Part shown: positions 1 to 6,110 of the stretch, one piece after another
Layout of the letters: the number at the start of each line of letters is the position of its first letter
Position numbering within the stretch: position 1 is the first letter of the stretch
Assembly: GCA_902781245.1 (NCBI GenBank)
Contig: CACZIP010000096.1
Span: forward strand, 1 to 7,378
Direction: 5' to 3'
Length of the DNA: 7,378 nt
From: an uncultured Coriobacteriaceae bacterium
Lineage (GTDB): Bacteria; Actinomycetota; Coriobacteriia; Coriobacteriales; Eggerthellaceae
The notes under the pieces: generated by a model
The model's database searches: none
What the model was told of the DNA's origin: nothing
What the model saw: only the letters and a program-made list of their open reading frames with translations
Program-made: the position numbers and the translations under genes

Positions 1-708
1 AACCGTGCCCTCGACGATGACATCACCGCTCAACAGCTGCATGCGAACAAGCTTCCCTTGCAGATAGCTGCATGATTCGTATTCCTTCAGGAACGGATCG
101 AAACCCTTTTCCTGCCACACCGGATAGCATTGATCGAATGCCGAGAGAATCGCATTTCCCACTGCATCGATAGCATCCTGTTTGTTGGAAAACGTATAAC
201 CATTGCCAAATGAAATCTGGCCCATTTCGGAATAGCCGACCGCCATATCCTCGAAATAGGCAGGCTGATACCTGCTATCTGAAAGAATTTCGGCTGTTTC
301 ATCAGGCTTGAAAACGTTTACGCCCATGCCAATGCAAACACCACCCGACGTTGCCTCCATCGAAATACCTGCGATTTTGTCGTCGTCGACCATCAGGTCG
401 TTCGGCCATTTAACCTGAACGGTCTCGGGAGGAACCGCAGCCAGACGCAACAGCGCCGCACGAATGGATAGCGCCATCACAAAGCCAAGCGTGGGCAACT
501 TCTCAAGAGACCCGCCTGGACGAAGCAGCAACGATTGGTACAAACCACCCTCTGGACTCGTCCACAACCTGCCTTGACGACCGTAACCGCCAGTCTGCTT
601 ACGCGCGCGGCAAACATACCGCTCGTTCGCATGCGCCCTCAGCGCCTTTTTAACCTGTTCGTTGGTCGAAGTGACTTCCTTGAAATAAGCGATGTCGAAC
701 GGTTTCAT
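1..708 (-). CDS. birA: Biotin--[acetyl-CoA-carboxylase] ligase (partial, C-terminus off the left edge)
   Basis: Joins biotin to ATP to form biotinyl-5'-AMP and transfers the biotin to a lysine of the carrier protein of biotin-dependent carboxylases, in the cytoplasm. The 236 visible codons stay open to base 1, so the C-terminus is missing. Seen motifs: STN near residue 14-16, the biotinyl-AMP loop GGYGRQGRLW (residues 40-49), KWPNDL (100-105), KIAG (111-114) and GIGMGVNV-type glycine strand just after. These match the catalytic domain of the BPL/LplA family. There is no N-terminal winged helix, so this is the short type and should not act as a biotin repressor as E. coli BirA does. The ATG at 708 is preceded by GGAG with 6 nt spacing. 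It follows the licCA fusion on the same strand after a 100-nt gap that has its own promoter candidate. The product call is firm. Confidence 0.95.
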   Translation of the reverse strand, partial: MKPFDIAYFKEVTSTNEQVKKALRAHANERYVCRARKQTGGYGRQGRLWTSPEGGLYQSLLLRPGGSLEKLPTLGFVMALSIRAALLRLAAVPPETVQVKWPNDLMVDDDKIAGISMEATSGGVCIGMGVNVFKPDETAEILSDSRYQPAYFEDMAVGYSEMGQISFGNGYTFSNKQDAIDAVGNAILSAFDQCYPVWQEKGFDPFLKEYESCSYLQGKLVRMQLLSGDVIVEGTV

Positions 709-749
709 GCGAAACTCCAATTCAGGTCGTGCTGCCCCAGATGGTAAAC

Positions 750-778
750 ATTATCCCCCTTTATTGGGTCAGTGACCA
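750..778 (-). promoter_or_regulatory. Candidate promoter of birA
   Basis: On the minus strand a -35-like TGGTCA (773-778, 4 of 6 consensus bases) and a -10-like GATAAT (750-755, 5 of 6) are separated by 17 nt. Transcription would start about 34 nt before the birA ATG. I see no strong hairpin-plus-T-tract between licCA and birA, so readthrough from licCA could also feed birA. Found by eye; not tested. Confidence 0.45.
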
Positions 779-808
779 GAGAATATCGGTGGAAACCGAA
801 CGGCTCTC

Positions 809-2575
809 CTATTGTTTTTCGTACAGGGAAATCGCCAGCGGCAAGTACTTTTTGGCGTACTTGTAATAGATATAGAGCCACTCGCCAACGAAGTCGCCCT
901 CCGACTCCTTCTGCAGCGACCAGATGTACCAGCACCAGCCTGCAAGACCCACAAAAACGAAGTTGTGTCGTCTTTCCTCAAGCGTGGGCTTCCTGCCGTA
1001 ATACAGCTCAAGAGCATGTTCGGCCTCGGCTTCGTCAAGCATGCACGTTACGACGAACGTGCCGAAATCACTCGCAGAGTCTGACATGCCAGCGTATTCC
1101 CAATCAATCAGGCTCAGTGCCCCATCTTCACTGTAGAGCAAGTTGAGGTTGAAGAAGTCGTTGTGCGTAAGGCACCGTGGAGCATCGTCTGCCTCGGCGA
1201 GCTCACGTGCGCGCACCGCTTGCGCCCTCAGCTCATCGTAACCCGGCACCTCGATAGGCCCCTTCTCGAGGAGCATGGCTTCATACTTGAGCCCCTCTTC
1301 GAGATAATCGAACGACCTGTCAAGGGTTACGTTCTGGGCGTGCAGTTTCCTGGCGATAGCCATAGCCTCTTCCAGTTGAGCCTCATCATGCGGATCGAGC
1401 TCGCGAGCATTAGGAATAAATTTCGAGATTTTCCAACCACGTTTTGGATCCTCGGCCACGAACGTGCTGTCAATACCGATTTCCTTCGCCAGCTCGAGCG
1501 CTTGAAGTTCGGCGGCCCGATCTATCATCTGCTCGGTCCCCACGCCTGGATGACGGTACACGTATTCCCCGCTATCAACCGTGAAGTGACATGAAAGGTT
1601 CGTGAGCCCCTGCTTGAGTGCGTAAACATCTCGAATCTCGGAACGATCACAACCAAGCACTGATTCGATATGGTCGAAAATATCGACATCGACGTTCTCC
1701 AGGAAAAGTGGGTCGAAATCCTTCATCTCGGCAAGCGAATCGAACTCATGAATCGTGCCGCTTTCGAGCTTGCGCACCTCCATGTCGAGTTCGCCGATGT
1801 GATCGGAGTAGATTTCTTCCCAGAGTTTGGCTGCAGTTTGAGGTTCGTCATACTCGGCTTCGAGAATCTCGCGGAATCGTTCAGAGAACGCACGGTCGAA
1901 ATATGCCAAATCGCACATGTACCACGATGATTCACCACCGATGCGCACACCTTTGATTCGACCAGATCCTTCAATCTCGAGGCACCACTCGTCAGTTTTG
2001 CCTTCGACATACTCTGAGAAGTAGCATGCCTTCCACATGTACCGTTCAAAGGGGTTTGCGGTCAAATAAAGGTCCGATGTGCATATGTAGGTGTTTCCGA
2101 GCTTTTCTCGAACGCGCATCAACGTGGAGTTGTTGTTGCGTTTCGCATAGTCGGGATTCACCACAATCTCCACGCCGTATTTTTCCTCCAAATAGAAGAA
2201 CAGTTCCTTCTTGTAGCCGACAACTACGACGATGTCTTCAATCCCCGCCTCGTGCAGCATCTCGATTTGTCGCTCGATGAGAACCTCGCCATGTACCGTC
2301 AACAGCCCTTTGGGCTTCTCATAGGAAATTGGCACGAAACGCGACGAAAGGCCAGCTGCCATGATGATGGCGTTTTGGACTTTGTACGGTTCGAGCTCTT
2401 TCATTCCCCGTGGAGTGATTGCACCACGCTCGATAAGTTTTGCGCTTTCCAGGCCTTTATGCACCTTATTCACGCGACCGAGCGATGCGTTCAAAACTTG
2501 AGCAAGCTCTCTTTGAGTCAATCCCGGATTGTCCTTGATTGCACAGAGCATTTCGAATTCGTTTTTGTTAATCAT
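809..2575 (-). CDS. licCA: Winged-helix / LicC-like phosphocholine cytidylyltransferase / LicA-like choline kinase fusion
   Basis: A 588-residue three-part protein. Residues 1-66 look like a MarR-type winged helix (TQRELAQVLNASLGRVNK as the helix-turn-helix). Residues 68-292 are a nucleotidyltransferase: AAGLSSRF (73-80) with KPKGLL (87-92), then NPDYAKRNNNSTL (140-152) and SDLYL (167-171), typical of LicC. Residues 310-588 are an aminoglycoside-phosphotransferase-fold choline kinase: catalytic HNDFFNLNLL (471-480) and metal-binding LIDWEYAG (489-496). Together they should turn choline into phosphocholine and then CDP-choline, the donor for surface phosphocholine. I prefer the ATG at 2575, which has GGAAG 7 nt upstream; the tandem ATGs at 2599 and 2596 lack a ribosome site. 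The stop is TAG. The gene is divergent from the licB-like permease, which supports the choline assignment. The choline specificity is inferred from motifs and context; another amino-alcohol is possible. The HTH suggests self-regulation. Confidence 0.9.
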   Translation of the reverse strand: MINKNEFEMLCAIKDNPGLTQRELAQVLNASLGRVNKVHKGLESAKLIERGAITPRGMKELEPYKVQNAIIMAAGLSSRFVPISYEKPKGLLTVHGEVLIERQIEMLHEAGIEDIVVVVGYKKELFFYLEEKYGVEIVVNPDYAKRNNNSTLMRVREKLGNTYICTSDLYLTANPFERYMWKACYFSEYVEGKTDEWCLEIEGSGRIKGVRIGGESSWYMCDLAYFDRAFSERFREILEAEYDEPQTAAKLWEEIYSDHIGELDMEVRKLESGTIHEFDSLAEMKDFDPLFLENVDVDIFDHIESVLGCDRSEIRDVYALKQGLTNLSCHFTVDSGEYVYRHPGVGTEQMIDRAAELQALELAKEIGIDSTFVAEDPKRGWKISKFIPNARELDPHDEAQLEEAMAIARKLHAQNVTLDRSFDYLEEGLKYEAMLLEKGPIEVPGYDELRAQAVRARELAEADDAPRCLTHNDFFNLNLLYSEDGALSLIDWEYAGMSDSASDFGTFVVTCMLDEAEAEHALELYYGRKPTLEERRHNFVFVGLAGWCWYIWSLQKESEGDFVGEWLYIYYKYAKKYLPLAISLYEKQ

Positions 2576-2617
2576 GATGTTACTTCCATTTTTCATCATT
2601 GATAAATGAGCGTTCGA

Positions 2618-2623
2618 AGTATA
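2618..2623 (-). promoter_or_regulatory. Extended -10 element of the licCA promoter
   Basis: The minus strand reads TGGTATACT, a TGn extension followed by TATACT (5 of 6 consensus bases). Seventeen nt further upstream is TTCATG, a weak -35 that is itself part of the palindromic repeats. This places the start of the transcript about 35 nt before the chosen ATG at 2575. The extended -10 would compensate for the poor -35. Confidence 0.55.
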
Positions 2624-2629
2624 CCATTG

Positions 2630-2659
2630 TGTTCATGTTTCATGAACATCATCATGAAA
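2630..2659. promoter_or_regulatory. Two overlapping palindromes, likely operator
   Basis: TGTTCATG-ttt-CATGAACA is a perfect 8-bp inverted repeat (2630-2648). Overlapping it, TTTCATGA-N6-TCATGAAA is a second perfect 8-bp inverted repeat (2638-2659). Both are built from the same TTCATG half-site. The block covers the region between and over the -35 and -10 of licCA on the minus strand, where a bound protein would block polymerase. It lies about 95 nt before the licB start on the other strand. Candidate binders are the winged-helix domain of the licCA product or the small protein at 3870. Confidence 0.6.
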
Positions 2660-2698
2660 ATGAGATTTATCGAGTTCCATATCTTGCAGTGACAGCAA

Positions 2699-2728
2699 CT
2701 CAGCTGCGAACGCACTCGAGCAGCTGAG
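2699..2728 (+). promoter_or_regulatory. Hairpin in the leader of the licB-like gene
   Basis: CTCAGCTGC (2699-2707) and GCAGCTGAG (2720-2728) form a perfect 9-bp stem with a 12-nt loop, ending 9 nt before the ribosome site GGGAGG. There is no T-tract, so it is not an intrinsic terminator. An upstream stretch TTGCAG (2684-2689) could instead pair with CTGCGA in and beside the first arm, giving an alternative fold. It may set mRNA stability or translation, or be chance; whether the transcript covers it depends on an unseen promoter. Confidence 0.4.
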
Positions 2729-2752
2729 GCCAACATTGGGAGGTCTAACAGC

Positions 2753-3865
2753 ATGGACCAGCAAATCGCCCAACTCCGCGAAGAGAGACGGAGGAAGTAT
2801 TTCGTCCGAGGTGTCGCATTCGCGATTGCATCAGGTATGTGCTACGGACTGTACACCGGTTTCCTCACGCTCGCTGAAACCCAAGACGTTTGGGGCGAAT
2901 GGTTTGCGGGAGAGGCGTGGGGCAACGGCAATCCTGCCTTGAGCGCGTTTTCCATCACGTTCCTCCTCGCGGCACTCGCTGCAGGAATCAACGACTTCTT
3001 CAGCGGAATCTGGTCGTTGCTTGCATGTGCGAAAAACCGTCAGCTCGGTGACTTTTGGAAGACTATCAAGACCAAGCCGGGCTGGATCATGATGCTCTGT
3101 GCCGCAATCGGTGGGCCGCTGGCTACTATCTGCTACGTCATAGCTCTCAACTCGGCAACAGCGGCGGGCAACCCTGGTGTCATCGTCCCCATCGCAGCGC
3201 TCAACTGCGCAATCGGCGCCATCCTTGGCCGCGTCTTCTTCAAGCAGGAATTGAATGCCCATAAAATCGTTGGCATCCTGATCTGCTTGTTCGCAGGCGC
3301 ACTCATTGGCGGCACAAGCTTTGCAGCCATGGGTCCCGAGGCTCTGATCGCTTGCCTCTTTGCATTCATCGCAGCTTTTGGATGGGGATTCGAGGGATGC
3401 GTCGCCGGCTTCGGCACCATCCTCATCGATTACCGCATTGGCATCGCCATCAGGCAGGTGACCTCGGGCATCCTCACGCTGTTTATCGTATTCCCACTGC
3501 TGGCGATTATCGGTGGCGAGATGTCAACCGCCATCGATCTCGCCTCAGCGGCCTTCACCAGCCCCGCACTACTCATCTTGGTGATATCCGGCTTTTTTGC
3601 CATGCCAGCGTTTTCGTTCTGGTATAAGGGCAATTCGATGTGCGGCGCCGCGCTCGGCATGGCATGCAACGGTATGTACGCCTTCTGGGGACCGTTCTTC
3701 ATATGGGTCATCATGGGTTTGCTTAACCTGGGTGGCGTCGCCGAAGCTTACCCTCCGCTGGCACCCATACAATGGATTGGCGCGCTCATCATGGTCGCGG
3801 GTATTTTCTGCATTGCCGTGAATCCAACGTCATTGTTTGGCAAACGCAACGGGAAGGAGGCGTAA
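2753..3865 (+). CDS. licB: LicB-like choline permease (DMT/EamA superfamily)
   Basis: A 370-residue integral membrane protein that probably imports choline. About ten hydrophobic segments can be seen, near residues 18-40, 64-92, 110-131, 139-161, 170-187, 197-219, 229-254, 271-291, 295-321 and 339-357, as in the drug/metabolite transporter fold. From memory of streptococcal LicB, several blocks resemble it: the GGPLATICYVIAL stretch (120-132), FGWGFEG (209-215) against AWGSES, and the following IRQVTS (233-238). The N-terminal 16 residues are highly charged and likely cytoplasmic; the protein is longer than most DMT members because of this tail and a loop at 41-62. The ATG at 2753 has GGGAGG 9 nt upstream. 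It is divergent from licCA and overlaps the ribosome site of the next gene with its own last codons. Ethanolamine or another quaternary amine remains possible as substrate. Confidence 0.85.
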   Translation: MDQQIAQLREERRRKYFVRGVAFAIASGMCYGLYTGFLTLAETQDVWGEWFAGEAWGNGNPALSAFSITFLLAALAAGINDFFSGIWSLLACAKNRQLGDFWKTIKTKPGWIMMLCAAIGGPLATICYVIALNSATAAGNPGVIVPIAALNCAIGAILGRVFFKQELNAHKIVGILICLFAGALIGGTSFAAMGPEALIACLFAFIAAFGWGFEGCVAGFGTILIDYRIGIAIRQVTSGILTLFIVFPLLAIIGGEMSTAIDLASAAFTSPALLILVISGFFAMPAFSFWYKGNSMCGAALGMACNGMYAFWGPFFIWVIMGLLNLGGVAEAYPPLAPIQWIGALIMVAGIFCIAVNPTSLFGKRNGKEA

Positions 3866-3869
3866 AGCC

Positions 3870-4169
3870 ATGGCCAACGAAAAGGAACTCATTCCGCTGT
3901 ATTACGCCATCATCAAGCATTTCATGGATGGAACCGAGGCGTGCGCCGACGACGTCGTATCTGCCCTTTCCCCAGATTACGGCGACTATAAGCTGCTCAC
4001 TCACAAAGACGTCGAGGAAGCCTTGGCTACGGCCAAGGAGAACGGCCTGCTCGACGAGTCAAATTACGGCATCGATGCGAACGACCAGCTGCAGGTCTAT
4101 TACAAAGTCACCGATTTCGGGCTCGACATGATGAACCGCTACATCGGAAAGTACAACAACCCCAAATAG
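3870..4169 (+). CDS. Small hypothetical protein, probable winged-helix fold
   Basis: 99 residues, not recognised by name. The pattern is that of a small winged helix: helix 1 at 5-19, a middle pair of helices (24-33 and 45-59, the second containing HKDVEEALATAKENGL), a wing-like stretch near 66-78, and YYKVTDFGLDMMNRYI (77-92), which resembles the final strand and helix of PadR/MarR-like proteins (YxLTxxG pattern). It has no transmembrane segment or signal peptide. The ATG is 4 nt after the licB stop, and its AGGAGG (3854-3859) lies inside the licB coding end, so translation of the two is coupled. Ends in TAG. A role in controlling the choline locus is plausible from position only. Confidence 0.75.
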   Translation: MANEKELIPLYYAIIKHFMDGTEACADDVVSALSPDYGDYKLLTHKDVEEALATAKENGLLDESNYGIDANDQLQVYYKVTDFGLDMMNRYIGKYNNPK

Positions 4170-4196
4170 GAAACTCATTTCATCATACGGATGCAA

Positions 4197-4228
4197 ATGC
4201 GGCCACGGGTGTTTACCCATGGCCGCAT
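4197..4228. terminator. Hairpin between convergent genes, possible bidirectional terminator
   Basis: Two 14-nt arms (4197-4210 and 4215-4228) around the loop GTTT. On the plus strand there is one C-A mismatch; on the minus-strand RNA the same position is a G-U wobble, so the stem is continuous and should be stronger for transcripts of the mttB-like gene. T-tracts on either side are short (TTT on the minus strand, CTCTTCT on the plus), so termination may be moderate. It lies 28 nt after the stop of the small gene and 36 nt after that of the methyltransferase gene. Confidence 0.65.
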
Positions 4229-4263
4229 CTCTTCTCGGTCATCGACTCTTGGAGTTTTGGCGA

Positions 4264-5700
4264 CTAGCCAGACACCTCGATCGTGTGCAGGTAATCGAGC
4301 ATAGCGCGTTCCTGCTCCTCGTCGAGCACGCTTTCCGGCGCTTCGTCGAGCAGCTTTTCCACGATTGCATGGGCGCGATGAGTCGACTCGAGCTGCCCCT
4401 GCGCCTCCCACTCATCGGAACCGTTCCAATCCGAAACGGTGGGCTCCCAAGCTTCTTGGCAATAATCGAGCGTCTCGTCATAGACGAGGAAATTGCCGCC
4501 GAAATCCTCCTCGTAGATCATGTCGAGACCCATATGCTCTTCGTTGAAGGTGAGCCCACCGACCAACAATCGAACGCGGGCGATAAGCTCATCGTCGAGC
4601 ACGGTCTTCTCAAGAGAGGACGTCATGAGATTGGCAAGCGATCCAGCTGTCTGGCTGGTCACATCGCATCCGGCGAGCGCAGTGTACAGGAAGCTTTGCA
4701 TCGTCTCCATGCCTGCCTGGTAATCGATGCATTTGGATGACGTGACGCCGGTCTGGGCGCGCGACGGCAGATGATAGAACTCACGTTGCATCTGGGTCGA
4801 TGCGGCGAGCATGAGCATCGTGTCGGGATGCGCGCACTCCCACGAGGCAGAACGCATGTAGCCATAGGTCAGCGATGCCGACACAACCACGGGAATGCCA
4901 GGCTTGATGAGCTGTGCAAGCACGAGACCCGCGAGCTCTTCTGCAAGCGAGAGAATAACCGTGGAGAGCGGGAACACCGGCGAGGTGATGCCGGACATCG
5001 GGGCAGACACGATGACGACGGGCTGATTGGCCTCCGCATAAACCTGGATGCCATCGCAGGCGAACTGCGAGTAGAGCAACGGGGAGTTGGGGCAGACGAT
5101 ATGCCATGTCACATAGTGGTCATCAGTGTAGGTGTCGCTACCGAAGCCAATGTTGTAGAGTCTCAGGACTTCTTTCTTCTTCTGCACCGTCTCGAGACTC
5201 ATCGGGCTGAGAAGCGGCTTGTTGCAGTGCTTGAACGATTCGAACATGGCAACGATGCCCCGCATGCGCTCAGGTACGTCATTGAGGGAAACGGGCTCAT
5301 AACCACCGATGTCGACGTTCGGCAACGCCTGGTAGAGCTTCTGCAAATCGGCGAAGTCCTTCCTCGTCGCGAGCCTACGCGTTCCATCGTAGTCGCGCAT
5401 GAAGACTTCTCCACCGTTCGGATGGATGAGAATGCGGTCCCCACCGACCAAGACATCATGCTCGTGATTTGGCGCTTCAAGCTTGAATTGGGAAGGCGCA
5501 AGCTCTACACACCTTTCAATCTCACGAGCGTCAAAGAAGACGGTGTGTCCGTCCACTTTGAAACCATGGTTCTTGAAAATCTCGGTGGTCTCGGCAGACT
5601 TGAAGACAACGCCTTTCTTGGAAAGAATCTCACATGCCTTCTAATGAATGGTTTGCATTTGCTCGGGCGAGAGCACATCAAGCTGTCCAGCTACGTTCAT
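4264..5700 (-). CDS. mttB: MttB-superfamily methylamine methyltransferase, reading frame interrupted by TAG at codon 20
   Basis: Members move a methyl group from trimethylamine or quaternary amines (glycine betaine, proline betaine, carnitine) to a corrinoid protein. The frame from ATG 5700 gives 478 residues, normal for the family. It starts with a family-like N-terminus (LSPEQMQTIH at 10-19), then TAG (5641-5643), then KACEIL and continues without any other stop to TAG at 4264. A core segment SSKCIDYQAG lies near 321-330, about where pyrrolysine sits in archaeal MttB (near 334); all codons there are sense. The ATG has an AGGA 9 nt upstream. The only start after the TAG, GTG 5556, would give 430 residues but has no ribosome site and loses the conserved first helices. 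No corrinoid protein or reactivase gene is adjacent. It is either a pseudogene from one base change, a sequence error, or read through. Substrate unknown. Confidence 0.8.
5641..5643 (-). other. In-frame TAG codon in the methyltransferase gene
   Basis: Minus-strand codons read ATT-CAT-TAG-AAG-GCA. From my knowledge of the family this position commonly holds glutamate after the isoleucine-histidine pair (IHEAAL-type), so GAG to TAG by one base would explain it. Homology to the family is present on both sides in the same frame, so the frame itself is intact. Confidence 0.85.
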
Positions 5701-5763
5701 ATGAGACAATCCTGCCTTATCAATTAATTCATTTGTGTATGTTCAAATTTGTTATTCGTTGCG

Positions 5764-5787
5764 AAAAAAAGGGGCGCGTTGCGCCCC
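5764..5787 (-). terminator. Intrinsic terminator after the 80-residue protein gene
   Basis: Stem GGGGCGC (5771-5777) and GCGCCCC (5781-5787), 7 bp of pure G-C pairs with a 3-nt loop, followed on the minus strand by seven Ts (5770-5764). It lies 13 nt past the TAG stop at 5800. It should insulate the methyltransferase gene from transcripts of the upstream genes, so that gene needs a promoter in the AT-rich 63 nt at 5701-5763; I see only weak candidates there. Confidence 0.92.
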
Positions 5788-5799
5788 ATCAAAGTAGGA

Positions 5800-6042
5800 C
5801 TATGCCTCAAGCCAAGCTTTGGCTTCCTTTTCGGTGATCGGGCGAATGTCTTCTCCCGAGTTGTACGGGCTGTCAACGCCACCAAGACCCCAAAGGAAGT
5901 ACAGACCGCCCTTGGTCTTGTAGAGGGTCTCCTCATAACCAGCTGGATCACCGTAGTAGCTATGAGCGCGATTGGCCAAAGCCTCTGCCGTGTTGGTGTC
6001 GTAAGAATGCTTCTTACCTTCGAACATCTTCATCTTGCGCAT
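5800..6042 (-). CDS. Conserved small protein of unknown function (80 residues)
   Basis: I do not know a function. The sequence has the layout of a family of small hypothetical proteins common in gut anaerobes: an opening with YDTNTAEALAN (14-24), a middle with EETLYKTKGGLYFLWGLGG (37-55), an acidic SGED stretch (62-65), and an end with PITEKEAKAWLE (68-79). It is soluble, with no signal or membrane segment; the aromatic middle suggests a small beta sheet. The ATG at 6042 has an excellent AGGAGG (6050-6055) 7 nt upstream. It lies 68 nt after the asparagine synthetase gene on the same strand and is followed by a strong terminator, so it is probably the last gene of that unit. Ends in TAG. Confidence 0.8.
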   Translation of the reverse strand: MRKMKMFEGKKHSYDTNTAEALANRAHSYYGDPAGYEETLYKTKGGLYFLWGLGGVDSPYNSGEDIRPITEKEAKAWLEA

Positions 6043-6065
6043 TATGATTCCTCCTAGAAACTTAC

Positions 6066-6081
6066 TTCATTCAAGAATGAA
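6066..6081. repeat. Short perfect palindrome upstream of the 80-residue protein gene
   Basis: TTCATTC-aa-GAATGAA is a perfect 7-bp inverted repeat in the 68-nt gap between asnB and the small gene, 11 nt before its ribosome site. It could be an operator half-pair or a small mRNA hairpin. No T-tract follows, so it is not a terminator. Confidence 0.4.
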
Positions 6082-6110
6082 CTCGAATGCTTATCTAACA
6101 CCATACCATT

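Noticed and set aside
1163..1594. A 143-codon open frame on the plus strand, opposite licCA
   Set aside because: It lies wholly inside the choline kinase region, whose motifs are clear on the other strand; no start signal was seen.
2576..2599. Start of the licCA fusion at the tandem ATGs 2599/2596
   Set aside because: No ribosome site is seen before them, while the ATG at 2575 has GGAAG at good spacing and begins right at the winged-helix domain.
2831..3262. A 143-codon open frame on the minus strand, opposite the permease gene
   Set aside because: Charged, cysteine-rich product without family features; shadow of the ten-segment permease.
4264..5556. Methyltransferase gene starting at GTG 5556 as a normal, uninterrupted gene
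   Set aside because: No ribosome site precedes this GTG, and clear family sequence continues upstream in the same frame on both sides of the TAG.
4771..5727. A 318-codon open frame on the plus strand, opposite the methyltransferase gene
   Set aside because: Its product is rich in Arg, His and Glu with no family pattern, it has no ribosome site, and it is the complement of a well-matched MttB frame.
5717..5746. TTGAAC and TGATAA as a promoter for the methyltransferase gene
   Set aside because: The -10 match is poor and transcription would start at about 5709, after the ribosome site, so it would not serve the ATG at 5700.
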